Position numbers and translations under genes: made by a program
DNA from: Betaproteobacteria bacterium
GTDB taxonomy: Bacteria; Pseudomonadota; Gammaproteobacteria; Burkholderiales; Casimicrobiaceae
NCBI GenBank assembly: GCA_005889025.1
Contig: VBCZ01000392.1
Span: 1-16,320 of the forward strand
Direction of reading: 5' to 3'
DNA length: 16,320 bases
The notes under the pieces: generated by a model
The model's database searches: none
What the model saw: only the letters and a program-made list of their open reading frames with translations
What the model was told of the DNA's origin: nothing
Part shown: piece by piece, positions 1 through 7,601 of the stretch
Position numbering within the stretch: the first letter of the stretch is position 1
Layout: each line of letters starts with the position of its first letter

Positions 1-310
<310 letters not shown>

Positions 311-321
311 ATAAAACGCGA

Positions 322-342
322 AGGGCACCACACCGGTGCCCT
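322..342 (-). terminator. GC-rich hairpin just upstream of lepA (terminator-like or translational control element)
   Basis: AGGGCACC at 322-329 and GGTGCCCT at 335-342 form a perfect 8-bp stem with a 5-nt loop. On the minus strand the stem is followed by TTCGCGTTTTAT and then the lepA ATG, so the stem ends about 12 nt before the start codon. The moderately T-rich tail allows a weak intrinsic terminator for the rpoE-mucD transcript. The position also allows it to shape access to the lepA start. The tail is not an uninterrupted T run, so termination is uncertain. Confidence 0.45.
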
Positions 343-381
343 GGGGACTTGGCCGCGCGGCCGCCGCGGCGAAGCTGCTGA

Positions 382-387
382 ATTTTA
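382..387 (-). promoter_or_regulatory. Possible -10 element upstream of lepA
   Basis: The minus strand reads TAAAAT here, five of six matches to the sigma-70 -10 consensus, about 75 nt upstream of the lepA ATG and after the glutaredoxin-like gene. No convincing -35 hexamer lies 16-18 nt further upstream. This AT-rich spot in an otherwise GC-rich gap could give lepA its own start of transcription, but the support is weak. Confidence 0.2.
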
Positions 388-418
388 GCGGAAAACGCGC
401 TGCGGCGCGACCGCGGCG

Positions 419-676
419 TCAGCGCGCCGCGCCGGCAAGATGGGCAGTGAGCGCCGCACCGTCGAGCCGGTAGTGACATAGTTCGACGCCTCCCGCGAGC
501 AGTACGGGGACTTTGTCGCCCCATTGCGCTGCGAGTCGCGAGTCGGAGTCCACATCGATTTCGTCGACCGCGACGCCGCTCGCCGCGGCCAGCGGCAACA
601 ACGCATGGCGCATCTCGTCGCACAAATGGCAGTATTCGCGGACAAGCAGCGTCAACCTGGCGTCACTCGGCGCCAT
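419..676 (-). CDS. Glutaredoxin-like small thioredoxin-fold protein (DUF836 type)
   Basis: An 85-residue protein with the compact thioredoxin-fold pattern of the DUF836 glutaredoxin-like family. A beta strand (LTLLVREY) leads into the CxxC motif CHLC at residues 16-19, followed by a helix (DEMRHALLPL). The strand VDEIDVDSD comes next, and the cis-proline segment KVPVLL has Pro57. Family members are presumed cytosolic thiol-disulfide proteins; the substrate is not known. Its ATG overlaps the end of mucD by 14 nt (663-676), so it is probably translated by coupling to mucD as the last gene of the rpoE block. The same small gene commonly sits between mucD and lepA in betaproteobacteria. Function beyond a dithiol redox role is inference. 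Confidence 0.85.
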   Translation of the reverse strand: MAPSDARLTLLVREYCHLCDEMRHALLPLAAASGVAVDEIDVDSDSRLAAQWGDKVPVLLAGGVELCHYRLDGAALTAHLAGAAR

Positions 677-2093
677 TGCCGAGCTTGATCGTCGAATAGA
701 ACTGCCGCTCTCCCCTGCGCAACAGAAACGTCACCGAGCTGCCCTTTTCGAGCTTGGCGATCTGGGCGTTGACCTGTTCGGCGTTGCGCGCCTCGATGCT
801 CGCGCCGCGGCTGATCACCGCGACGATGACGTCTCCGGGTTGAATGTCGCCACGCGCGGTGCCGTTGATCTCCTCGACGGCGACGCCGTTCTTGATTTCC
901 AGTTCTTTCTTTTGCTCGTCGGTGAGATCGGACAGCACCAGCCCCATACGGTTGGGCTTGGTCTTGTCCTTGCCCGGCGCGGCTCGCCGCGCCGCGCGCG
1001 GCGCGTCTTCTTCCTTGAGCTCCGCGACGGTGACCGGCACGTCCTTGTTCGCGCCTTTGTGCCATACCTGCAAGTTGACGCGCGTGCCGGGCTTGATCGC
1101 GGTGATGATGCGCGGCAGCTCGGACGAGGTATTGACCGAACGCGCATCGACTTTCAGGATGATGTCGCCCGACTCGAGGCCCGCCTTTTCCGCCGGACCG
1201 CCCTTCTCGACCGAGTTGACCAGCGCGCCGATGGCCTTGGGCATTCCGAAGGCGTCGGCGGTCTCCCTGCTGACGTCCTGAATCTGGACTCCGATCCGGC
1301 TGCGCGTCACGCGCCCCTTGTCCTGGATCTGCTTGATGACGTTGATGGCCACGTCGATCGGGATCGCGAAAGCGAGGCCCATGTAGCCGCCAGTGCGGCT
1401 GAAGATCTGCGAGTTCACGCCTACGACCTCGCCCTTCATGTTGAAGAGGGGGCCGCCCGAGTTGCCCGGATTGATGGGAACGTCGGTCTGGATGAACGAC
1501 ACCAGGTTCTCGTTGGGAAGGTCGCGACCCTTGGCGCTGACGATGCCGGCGGTGATGGTGTTCTCGAGACCGAACGGTTTGCCGATGGCCGCCACCCATT
1601 CCCCGACCTTGAGCTTGTCCGGGTCGCCGATAGTCACTCTCGGCAGCCCCGTCGCGTCGATTTTGAGCAATGCGATATCGGTGCGCTTGTCGGTACCGAC
1701 AACCTTGGCCTTGAACTCGCGCTTGTCGGTGAGCTTGACCAGCACTTCGTTGGCGTCGTCGACGACGTGTGCGTTGGTGAGAACAAACCCGTCCGCCGAA
1801 AGAATGAAGCCGGAGCCGGTCGCCTGCTGCTCGAATTCGCGCGGCTGCCGCGGCTGTCCCCGGGGAATCTGGCCGAAGCGGCGAAAGAATTCGTAGAAGG
1901 GATCGTCTTCGGAAATGTCGGGAAATGCCGATCGCCGCGCTTTTTGCGTCACATCGATGCTCACGACCGCCGGCCCCTGCTGCTCGTAGAGCTCGGTGAA
2001 GTCGGGCAGCCGCCCGGCTTGCGCCGCCACCGCGGGTGCGAACGAGACGGCGCTGAACAGCGCGCCAAGAAACGTCCAGATTCGTACTGTCAT
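663..2093 (-). CDS. mucD: Periplasmic serine protease of the DegP/HtrA family (MucD)
   Basis: A 476-residue HtrA protease that degrades or refolds damaged proteins in the periplasm. An N-terminal signal peptide (hydrophobic residues 5-22, cleavage probably after AVAAQA) is followed by a trypsin-like domain with the full triad: His109 in TNAHVV, Asp139 in TDIALLK and Ser212 in GNSGGP. Two PDZ domains follow (about 262-355 and 380-472), joined by a basic, Ala/Arg-rich linker near 362-382. Length and two-PDZ layout match DegP/DegQ/MucD. The start ATG at 2091-2093 has an AAGGA ribosome site (2101-2105) at 7-nt spacing. It lies 38 nt downstream of rseB, as in Pseudomonas algU-mucABCD minus mucC, which fits a sigma-E target that clears the misfolded proteins activating the pathway. 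The choice of the name mucD over degP rests on this context. Confidence 0.96.
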   Translation of the reverse strand: MTVRIWTFLGALFSAVSFAPAVAAQAGRLPDFTELYEQQGPAVVSIDVTQKARRSAFPDISEDDPFYEFFRRFGQIPRGQPRQPREFEQQATGSGFILSADGFVLTNAHVVDDANEVLVKLTDKREFKAKVVGTDKRTDIALLKIDATGLPRVTIGDPDKLKVGEWVAAIGKPFGLENTITAGIVSAKGRDLPNENLVSFIQTDVPINPGNSGGPLFNMKGEVVGVNSQIFSRTGGYMGLAFAIPIDVAINVIKQIQDKGRVTRSRIGVQIQDVSRETADAFGMPKAIGALVNSVEKGGPAEKAGLESGDIILKVDARSVNTSSELPRIITAIKPGTRVNLQVWHKGANKDVPVTVAELKEEDAPRAARRAAPGKDKTKPNRMGLVLSDLTDEQKKELEIKNGVAVEEINGTARGDIQPGDVIVAVISRGASIEARNAEQVNAQIAKLEKGSSVTFLLRRGERQFYSTIKLGNGAE

Positions 2094-2131
2094 GCCGAGG
2101 TCCTTGTCGAAAGGGGATGCTTGGGCAAAGG

Positions 2132-3133
2132 CTAACGGTGGCCTACCGAATAAGCAATCTGCCTGACCGTCGCGCCGGGCGCTTCGCCGAGCACCGTCAC
2201 CAGATGGTCGTCGAGCTGCCGGCTGTACACATTGATCCCGCCTTGTTGCGACAAGCCGACGGGCTGAGGCGATGAAGGCGTCGGCTCGATGAAGACCGAC
2301 ACCGCCACCAAGCCGTCGGAGAACACGAGGTGCGCCACCGGCGCAGGCTTGCCTCGCAGCACCCTGAAACCCTCGACGACTTTGGCGAAACCTGGCGGCA
2401 GGTCGCGCGCCATCCAGCCGGTTTCCTGCGGCGTCACCTCGCCTGGCGGCGACTCGCGCACCTGCCAGTCGGGAGGCAGGAAAATGAACGGCGGCCGGAT
2501 CATCTCGCGTTCGAGCCGCGCTCCGATCTGGATGTCGGTAAACGCGAATTGCTCGACGGCTTCATTCTTTTCGTTCAGCAACCGCGCTTTGAGTAGCAAA
2601 CCGCTCGTCAAGTCGGCCCAGAATTTATGTCCGTAACGCAGGCCGTCCTTCGGCTCGAATACGAATGCCTGCGTTTCGAGCCCGGCAATGCGCGCGATCT
2701 CGGCCTTGCGAAAAAAGTAATACGTGGCGAGCGCGGAAAGCTGCTGCGGCAACAGCGATGGAAACGCATTGCGGAAGGAGCGCGGCTCGATGCGTACGAT
2801 CTTGGCGTCCGGGTAGTAGCAGCGCACCTGATCGTTGTTGCGCACGACTTCGCGTGCAGGGCCATCGAGGTTGGTAAGCTTTTCGAACTCGCCGTTCGCG
2901 TCGAACAGGTGCACCAGACGCGAAGTCTCGACGCGGCTACCGTGCTGGTAGACGATGGTGCCGACGTAGTTGAGCGAGCGCGCCGCACCCGCGGCGCGCT
3001 GCAGCCACGCCGCAGCGTCCTGCCCGAGGGCGACCGGGACGAAAAGAAGGGTTGCGACGACGAGACCGGCGCCTCGGCTGGCCCGGACGAGTCTCGCCAG
3101 CGTGCGGCGCTTCGGGATACTACGGACGAGCAT
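2132..3133 (-). CDS. rseB: Sigma-E regulatory protein RseB/MucB (periplasmic)
   Basis: A 333-residue periplasmic protein that binds the anti-sigma factor RseA and shields it from site-1 proteolysis until lipid or lipoprotein stress signals displace it. Residues 1-38 look like a signal peptide: basic start, hydrophobic stretch GLVVATLLFVPVALG, then QDA. The mature part carries the MucB/RseB pattern, with SLNYVGTIVYQHG near 53-65 and RLVHLFDANGEFEKLTNLDG near 72-91. This is followed by the LolA-like N-terminal domain and the smaller C-terminal domain (RDLPPGFAKVVEGFRV near 243-258). The ATG at 3131-3133 is preferred to an upstream start because it precedes the signal peptide directly and overlaps the rseA stop by 14 nt (3120-3133). 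That overlap and the weak ribosome site suggest coupling to rseA translation. Confidence 0.94.
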   Translation of the reverse strand: MLVRSIPKRRTLARLVRASRGAGLVVATLLFVPVALGQDAAAWLQRAAGAARSLNYVGTIVYQHGSRVETSRLVHLFDANGEFEKLTNLDGPAREVVRNNDQVRCYYPDAKIVRIEPRSFRNAFPSLLPQQLSALATYYFFRKAEIARIAGLETQAFVFEPKDGLRYGHKFWADLTSGLLLKARLLNEKNEAVEQFAFTDIQIGARLEREMIRPPFIFLPPDWQVRESPPGEVTPQETGWMARDLPPGFAKVVEGFRVLRGKPAPVAHLVFSDGLVAVSVFIEPTPSSPQPVGLSQQGGINVYSRQLDDHLVTVLGEAPGATVRQIAYSVGHR

Positions 3134-3677
3134 CCGGCTCGCTGGCCGCAACGGCGCGCAAATAGGGGCGCACGCCCTGAATGGCGGTGGTCGGCGAGTA
3201 TTCCTGATGCACCAATAGATACTCGTTGTCGACCCGCGGCCTTGCATCGGCAGCGCGAATCGTGGCGGCTTGCTTCGCCGCTGCAATCGCGGGCCCCACG
3301 TCGCCGCCAGGCATGGTGGTCAGTGCGACCCAGCCGACGACGCTCACCGCAGCGATCGTCGCCGCGGCCGCCCACGCCACTGCCGTCGGCGTGGGCCGTG
3401 CCCGCGTCGGCGCCAGCACCGTCGGCTCGGCGGCGAGGTGCTCGGAAAAGCGCGCCGCAAAGCCCGCGGGCATCGTCGCTACGCCGCGCAATGCGTCGCC
3501 TATGACGTGATAACACACCCAGGTGCGAATGCATCCGGGCTCGCGCAGGCTCGAGCAGGCATGCTCGACTCGCTCGTGTTCGAGCTCGCCATCGACCAGC
3601 AGCGAGATTGCCTCCGCCTTCGTATCCATCGTGCCGGCGGCTTGAAGCTCGCCGGGCACAGCCTGCAATTTACCCAT
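3120..3677 (-). CDS. rseA: Anti-sigma-E factor RseA/MucA (inner membrane)
   Basis: A 185-residue single-pass membrane protein that holds RpoE inactive at the inner membrane. The cytosolic anti-sigma domain contains the family's opening AEAISLLVDGELE (about 21-33) and the WVCYHVIGDALRG stretch (53-65). A transmembrane helix follows at about 98-121 (TAVAWAAAATIAAVSVVGWVALTTM), then a periplasmic tail with YLLVHQEYSPTTAIQGVRPYLR, typical of betaproteobacterial RseA. I chose the ATG at 3675-3677 because it forms TGATG with the rpoE stop and has GGAG 6 nt upstream. ATGs at 3683 and 3629 are alternatives, the latter beginning MDTKAEAISL exactly where many homologues begin. Three cysteines (41, 49, 55) in the anti-sigma domain are unusual to my knowledge. 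Regulation is by stepwise proteolysis in the known family. Confidence 0.9.
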   Translation of the reverse strand: MGKLQAVPGELQAAGTMDTKAEAISLLVDGELEHERVEHACSSLREPGCIRTWVCYHVIGDALRGVATMPAGFAARFSEHLAAEPTVLAPTRARPTPTAVAWAAAATIAAVSVVGWVALTTMPGGDVGPAIAAAKQAATIRAADARPRVDNEYLLVHQEYSPTTAIQGVRPYLRAVAASEPDARP

Positions 3678-4276
3678 CACCATCTCCGGTCCTTGTCGGT
3701 CCCCAAGAGCGGTCGCAGCTCGGCTGCGATCGCTTCGCGCGCCCGAAAAATCCGGGAGCGCACTGTGCCAATCGGACAATTCATCACGTTGGCAATCTCT
3801 TCATAACTCAAACCCTCGATCTCGCGCAGCGTAATCGCCGTCCGCAAGTCTTCGGGCAACGCTTCCATCGCCTTGTTGACGGTGGTCGCTATCTGCTTCC
3901 CGTGCAGCTCGTCTTCCGGCGTCGCCGAATCGCGAAGCTGCTCGGCATCCTCGAAGTTCTCCGCCTCCTCATGGTCGAAGCCGGTCGACGTCGGAGCCCG
4001 TCTCCCCATCGCGACCAGGTAATTCTTGGCCGTGTTGATCGCGATCCGGTACAACCACGTGTAAAACGCGCTATCCCCGCGAAAGCTCGGAAGCGCGCGG
4101 TAGGCCTTGATGAACGCCTCCTGCGTCACGTCCTCGACTTCGCCGGGGTCGCGCACCAGCCGCGACAGCAGCCGTCCCAGCTTTCGCTGGTATTTCAGGA
4201 CCAGCAGCTCGAACGCACGCTTGTCACCCCGTTGCGCACGCTCGACCAGCTGCTGATCTACTTCGCGGTCAGCCAT
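3677..4276 (-). CDS. rpoE: RNA polymerase sigma-E factor (RpoE/AlgU, ECF family)
   Basis: A 199-residue ECF sigma factor for the envelope-stress response. Region 2 spans about 22-88, with the -10-recognition segment DVTQEAFIKAYRALPSFRGDSAFYTWLYRI. After an acidic linker (DHEEAENFEDAEQL, 101-114), region 4 runs about 130-185 with its helix-turn-helix at LSYEEIANVMNCPIGTVRSRIFRAREAI, which reads the AACTT -35 box. Length and sequence are those of the RpoE/AlgU group. The ATG at 4274-4276 is secure because an in-frame TGA lies seven codons upstream. A modest AGGGA ribosome site lies 10 nt upstream. It heads the rpoE-rseA-rseB-mucD unit; a sigma-E-type promoter about 130 bp upstream implies positive autoregulation. 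Confidence 0.98.
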   Translation of the reverse strand: MADREVDQQLVERAQRGDKRAFELLVLKYQRKLGRLLSRLVRDPGEVEDVTQEAFIKAYRALPSFRGDSAFYTWLYRIAINTAKNYLVAMGRRAPTSTGFDHEEAENFEDAEQLRDSATPEDELHGKQIATTVNKAMEALPEDLRTAITLREIEGLSYEEIANVMNCPIGTVRSRIFRAREAIAAELRPLLGTDKDRRW

Positions 4277-4302
4277 CCGCGGGCGGTCCCTGAGTCATTC
4301 AT
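4258..4302 (-). CDS. Possible 14-codon leader ORF overlapping the rpoE start
   Basis: A short frame starting ATG at 4300-4302 encodes MNDSGTARGWLTAK and stops at 4258-4260, inside the first codons of rpoE in another frame. Its start has a better ribosome site (GAGG at 4311-4314, 8-nt spacing) than rpoE itself. Escherichia coli rpoE is preceded by an overlapping leader ORF, rseD, whose translation is coupled to rpoE, so a similar arrangement is plausible here. The peptide has no recognisable similarity, and a frame this short can arise by chance. Confidence 0.3.
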   Translation of the reverse strand: MNDSGTARGWLTAK

Positions 4303-4405
4303 TATTGTCGCCTCACCCGGATTGCGGTGGGCGCGACACCCGCCGGCAGTATAGCCGACCCGTCTGGCGCCACTGGACCGGTGCCACGGCATGCAGCTTG
4401 CATCG

Positions 4406-4433
4406 CTAGACCGCCGCCCCGGCGGTAAGTTCA
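4406..4433 (-). promoter_or_regulatory. Candidate sigma-E-dependent promoter of rpoE
   Basis: On the minus strand TGAACTT (4427-4433) matches the sigma-E -35 consensus GGAACTT in six of seven positions. GTCTAG (4406-4411) matches the -10 consensus GTCTAA in five of six. The gap of 15 nt between them is in the preferred range. Transcription would begin near 4399, about 123 nt upstream of the rpoE ATG, leaving a leader that holds the 14-codon ORF. The spacer is itself a 6-bp inverted repeat (ACCGCC at 4410-4415, GGCGGT at 4421-4426). Confidence 0.6.
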
Positions 4434-4463
4434 GTCTGCCAGACAATGCCCTGGATGGCCGCG

Positions 4464-4485
4464 CGCGCCTTGGAATTCAGGCGCG
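4464..4485 (-). terminator. Hairpin across the asparaginase stop codon (weak terminator candidate)
   Basis: CGCGCCT (4464-4470) and AGGCGCG (4479-4485) form a 7-bp stem with an 8-nt loop spanning the end of the asparaginase gene. The T tract expected of an intrinsic terminator is missing. It could contribute to separating the asparaginase transcript from the rpoE operon. Apart from this, the sigma-E promoter and the leader ORF, I see nothing in the 200-bp gap. Confidence 0.25.
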
Positions 4486-5478
4486 TGGCTCGAGCCGCAC
4501 CGCGGGGGCGATGCGTCCGGTAACGGTGCCTCGATAGTTCCGGATCAGAGGCTCCCGCCAGGCGGCGAGCTCGCTGCGCTGCGCGTCGTCGAGGAGCCCG
4601 AGCTGATCGAGCACCGCGACCGTCGCGGGATGCAGGCCGCGCGCATTGCCGTCGACCACTTTGATCGCGATCCCCCACCTCTTGCTGCGCACGCCGACCG
4701 CCTGCACACCTTCGGCGCCGACTTTGGTGACCCAGTCGCCGCGTCCGGCCCGCATCAAGGTGAGATCGTTGCGTCGCTCGCCCGACACCATGTCGGGATG
4801 CGCGCTCATCGCCGCGGCGAGCGCCGCGGGCGCGGCGCCGTAGCGGTCGTCGGCGTCTGCGCGAGCCAGCCGCGCGTACGCAAATGCCAGCCTGTCCAGC
4901 GGCACGGCATAGTTCGGCGCCGAGCAGCCGTCGATCCCGGCGACCAGCGATTGCTCGGCCACGCCGGTCATGTGGGCGACGGCGCGGCGGATATCCATTT
5001 GCAAGGGATGATCGAAGGCGAGATACGAATCGATCGGAAGCGCGCGCTGACGGCAGCAGGCAAGCATCCCGCTGTGCTTGCCGGAGCAGTTGTGCTGCAG
5101 CGGGCTGAACTTGACTCCGGCCGGCGGAAGCATGTCGAGCGCCGCATAAAAGAGCGGCGGGTGCACACCGCACTGCAGGTCGTCGGGTGTGCAGGACGCG
5201 CGCGCGAGAATGTCCGCGACGGCTTCGACATGCTTCGGCTCGCCGGAATGGCTGGCGCAGAGCAGCGCGACCTGCCTCGTCGACAAGCCAAAATGCTCGA
5301 TGCCGCCGCCCGCGGTGAAGGGAAGCGCCTGCAGCGGCTTGAGCGCGCTGCGCGTGGTCGTCAGGTAGGACGGGTCGCCCGCAGCGAACAGCAGCCGGCC
5401 GTCGGCATCGACGACGGCAACCGAACCATAATGAATGCCGTCGGTCGCGTCGCCGCGGGTGACCACGGCGAGAGGCAC
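4477..5478 (-). CDS. L-asparaginase, Rhizobium etli type (Asparaginase_II family)
   Basis: A 333-residue enzyme expected to hydrolyse L-asparagine to aspartate and ammonia. It belongs to the thermolabile R. etli family rather than the bacterial type I/II asparaginases. The Ser-Lys pair is in TTRSALKP (Ser44, Lys47), a further conserved serine in ASHSGEP (Ser76), and the zinc-site residues are Cys131 and Lys134 in NCSGKHSG and Cys185 in DGCSAPNY. From memory these match Ser48/Lys51, Ser80 and Cys135/Lys138/Cys189 of the R. etli enzyme, with a constant offset of four. The GTG at 5476-5478 is chosen because MPLAVVTRGDATDGIHYGSV starts where the family starts. The frame stays open well upstream into prpE, there is no good ribosome site, and no ATG is available nearby, so the start is uncertain. 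It lies 119 nt downstream of prpE. Confidence 0.9.
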   Translation of the reverse strand: MPLAVVTRGDATDGIHYGSVAVVDADGRLLFAAGDPSYLTTTRSALKPLQALPFTAGGGIEHFGLSTRQVALLCASHSGEPKHVEAVADILARASCTPDDLQCGVHPPLFYAALDMLPPAGVKFSPLQHNCSGKHSGMLACCRQRALPIDSYLAFDHPLQMDIRRAVAHMTGVAEQSLVAGIDGCSAPNYAVPLDRLAFAYARLARADADDRYGAAPAALAAAMSAHPDMVSGERRNDLTLMRAGRGDWVTKVGAEGVQAVGVRSKRWGIAIKVVDGNARGLHPATVAVLDQLGLLDDAQRSELAAWREPLIRNYRGTVTGRIAPAVRLEPRA

Positions 5479-5597
5479 ATGCGGAGGCGCAGCAGGAAGC
5501 GTGACCGAAGGAATGGCGCGGGGCGCGGGATTCGCGCGAAAAGGCTGCCATTCTACGCCGAAACCGGCTCCCGGCCCGCGACCGGCGCACGGGGCGT

Positions 5598-7493
5598 CTA
5601 AGACGTCAGCGCCTGACGGATTTGATCCAGCGCGGCGGGATCCTCGATGGTCGTCAGGTCGCCGGGATCGCGGCCCTCGGCAAGCGCCTGGATCGATCGG
5701 CGCAGGAGCTTGCCCGAACGCGTCTTGGGCAACAGACCGACGAAATGCACCGCCGCGGGACGCGCAATAGCGCCGAGCTCGCGGTCGACGGTATCCATGA
5801 CTTCGCGGCTCATGCGCGCGGCGCCTGCCGCACCGGCAACCGCGGAGGCGTCCTTGGCCACCGCGAACGCGATAGGAATCTGTCCTTTGAGCGCGTCGGC
5901 AACGCCGACGACCGCGACTTCCGCGATACCCGGATGCGCCTGCACCGCTTCCTCGATCTCGCGCGTGCCCAGCCGATGACCTGCAACGTTGATGACGTCG
6001 TCGGTTCGGCCAAGCACGAAATAATATCCGTCGCGATCTCTGGTCGCCCAGTCGAAGGTCGAGTACGCCATCCGGCCGGGGAAGGTCGAAAAATAAGTGT
6101 CGACGAATCGGCGATCGTCGCCCCACACCGTGGTCATGCAACCGGGCGGGAGCGGCGGCTCGATCATCAGCACGCCTTTTTCATCGGCACCCACTTCGGC
6201 GCCGGTCGCTTCGTGCAGCAGCTTCACGTCGTAGCCGCACACAGGAAAGGACGGGCTACCGACCTTGCGCGGCGTGTCCTCGATCCCCGGCTGAGCGGAC
6301 AGGATCGGCCACCCGGTCTCCGTTTGCCAATAGTTGTCGACGACCGGAACGCCCAGCGCATCCGACACCCATCGCGACGTCGGCTCGTCGAGAGGCTCGC
6401 CGGCAAGGAAGAGATAGCGAAGCGAGGAGACGTCGTGCTTGCGCATGAAACCCGGGTCCTGTTTCTTGAGCACGCGGATCGCCGTGGGGGAGCTGAACAT
6501 CGTCTTCACCCGGTGGTCGGCGACGATCTTCCACCACACCCCGGGGTCCGGCCGTATCGGCAGACCTTCGTACATGATCGTCGTCGACCCATTGAGCAGC
6601 GGGGCGTACACGATGTACGAATGCCCGACGACCCAGCCGATGTCGCTGGTGGTGAACATCGTCTCACCCGGCGCGACACAAAAGATGTCACGCATCGATG
6701 CAGTCAGGGCGACGGCGTAGCCGCCGGTGTCGCGTTGCACCCCCTTCGGGTGTCCGGTCGTCCCTGAGGTGTAAAGGATGTACGAGGCCTCGGACGATTC
6801 CAGCCATTCGCAGGGAACCGTCGCTCCTTCGTGCTCCGCGGCGATCGCGACGTAATCGAGGTCGCGGCCGGCCACCCTGTCGGTTCCGGGCACGAGCTTG
6901 CGGTCGACGATGATGACTTTCTTCGGCGGATGCGCCGCCAGGCGCAAGGCTTCGTCGACCAGATGCTTGTACGCAATCGCCTTGCCGGCGCGCATGCCGG
7001 CGTCGGCGGTGACCATGACCTTCGGCTTCGCATCGTCGATGCGTGTGGCGAGGCTCGCCGAGGCAAAGCCGCCGAACACGACCGAATGAATGGCGCCGAT
7101 CCTGACCGTCGCAAGCATCGCAAACACCGCTTCCGGAATCATCGGCATGTAGATGAGCACGCGGTCGCCGCGCGCGACGCCCAGACTGCGCAGTATCGCG
7201 GCAAAGCGGTTGACCTCCGCGGAGAGCTCGCGATAGGTATAGCTCTTGCGCGCGTCGGTCTCGGACGATATGAAAATCAGCGCCGCCTGGTCGCCGCGCG
7301 TCGCAAGATGGCGATCGATCGCGTTGTGACACAGATTGGACCGCCCGCCGACGAACCAGCGCGCGAACGGCGGCCGGCTGTAATCCAGTACCTGAGAGAA
7401 TGGCGTCTGCCAGTCGATCAGCGAAGCGCGCTCGCGCCAGAAGGCGTCGCGGTCCGCGAGCGAGCGGATGTGGGTCGCAGCGTAGTTCGACAT
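5598..7493 (-). CDS. prpE: Propionyl-CoA synthetase (propionate--CoA ligase) PrpE
   Basis: A 631-residue member of the acyl-CoA synthetase/ANL superfamily that activates propionate, and often acrylate or 3-hydroxypropionate, to the CoA thioester via an acyl-adenylate in the cytosol. Similarity to enterobacterial PrpE is high end to end. The ACAS N-terminal segment IDWQTPFSQVLDYSRPPFARWF is at 26-47, the adenylate P-loop YTSGTTGHPKG at 241-251 and DNYWQTETGWP at 386-396. The hinge/core region LGRTDDVINVAGHRLGTREIEE spans 494-515, with the adenylation lysine Lys595 in KTRSGK near the C-terminus. The ATG at 7491-7493 has AGGA (7499-7502) 5 nt upstream and starts where PrpE starts. An 11-residue upstream extension is possible but lacks support. 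No prpBCD methylcitrate genes are in the window, so the fate of propionyl-CoA is not shown here. Confidence 0.97.
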   Translation of the reverse strand: MSNYAATHIRSLADRDAFWRERASLIDWQTPFSQVLDYSRPPFARWFVGGRSNLCHNAIDRHLATRGDQAALIFISSETDARKSYTYRELSAEVNRFAAILRSLGVARGDRVLIYMPMIPEAVFAMLATVRIGAIHSVVFGGFASASLATRIDDAKPKVMVTADAGMRAGKAIAYKHLVDEALRLAAHPPKKVIIVDRKLVPGTDRVAGRDLDYVAIAAEHEGATVPCEWLESSEASYILYTSGTTGHPKGVQRDTGGYAVALTASMRDIFCVAPGETMFTTSDIGWVVGHSYIVYAPLLNGSTTIMYEGLPIRPDPGVWWKIVADHRVKTMFSSPTAIRVLKKQDPGFMRKHDVSSLRYLFLAGEPLDEPTSRWVSDALGVPVVDNYWQTETGWPILSAQPGIEDTPRKVGSPSFPVCGYDVKLLHEATGAEVGADEKGVLMIEPPLPPGCMTTVWGDDRRFVDTYFSTFPGRMAYSTFDWATRDRDGYYFVLGRTDDVINVAGHRLGTREIEEAVQAHPGIAEVAVVGVADALKGQIPIAFAVAKDASAVAGAAGAARMSREVMDTVDRELGAIARPAAVHFVGLLPKTRSGKLLRRSIQALAEGRDPGDLTTIEDPAALDQIRQALTS

Positions 7494-7584
7494 TTCAATC
7501 CTGGTCGGAGAGGGGGGTCGCGCCACCCGAGCTTATTCGAGCGGCAACCTGCTCGCCTTGCGTCCGATCAAAGTCCCGCGATGA

Positions 7585-7601
7585 ATCCGCTCACGGCGGA
7601 T
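7585..7601 (-). terminator. Small hairpin at the end of the acryloyl-CoA reductase gene
   Basis: ATCCGC (7585-7590) and GCGGAT (7596-7601) form a 6-bp stem with a 5-nt loop touching the reductase stop codon. No T tract follows on the minus strand, so it may be only a transcript-end stabiliser. The rest of the 107-bp gap before prpE holds the prpE ribosome site and nothing else I recognise. Confidence 0.2.

Noticed and set aside
513..2135. 540-codon open frame on the plus strand opposite mucD
   Set aside because: Composition is that of an antisense shadow of a GC-rich gene (Arg/Asp/Leu/Val-rich, no domains), while the minus frame is a complete HtrA protease with its catalytic triad.
4303..4446. 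Longer version of the leader ORF starting near 4446
   Set aside because: Its start lies upstream of the predicted sigma-E transcription start and has no ribosome site; only the last 14 codons are kept as a candidate.
5479..6141. N-terminal extension of the asparaginase frame into prpE
   Set aside because: The extension is Arg-rich antisense-like sequence lying in another frame of the well-conserved prpE; family homology begins at about 5478.
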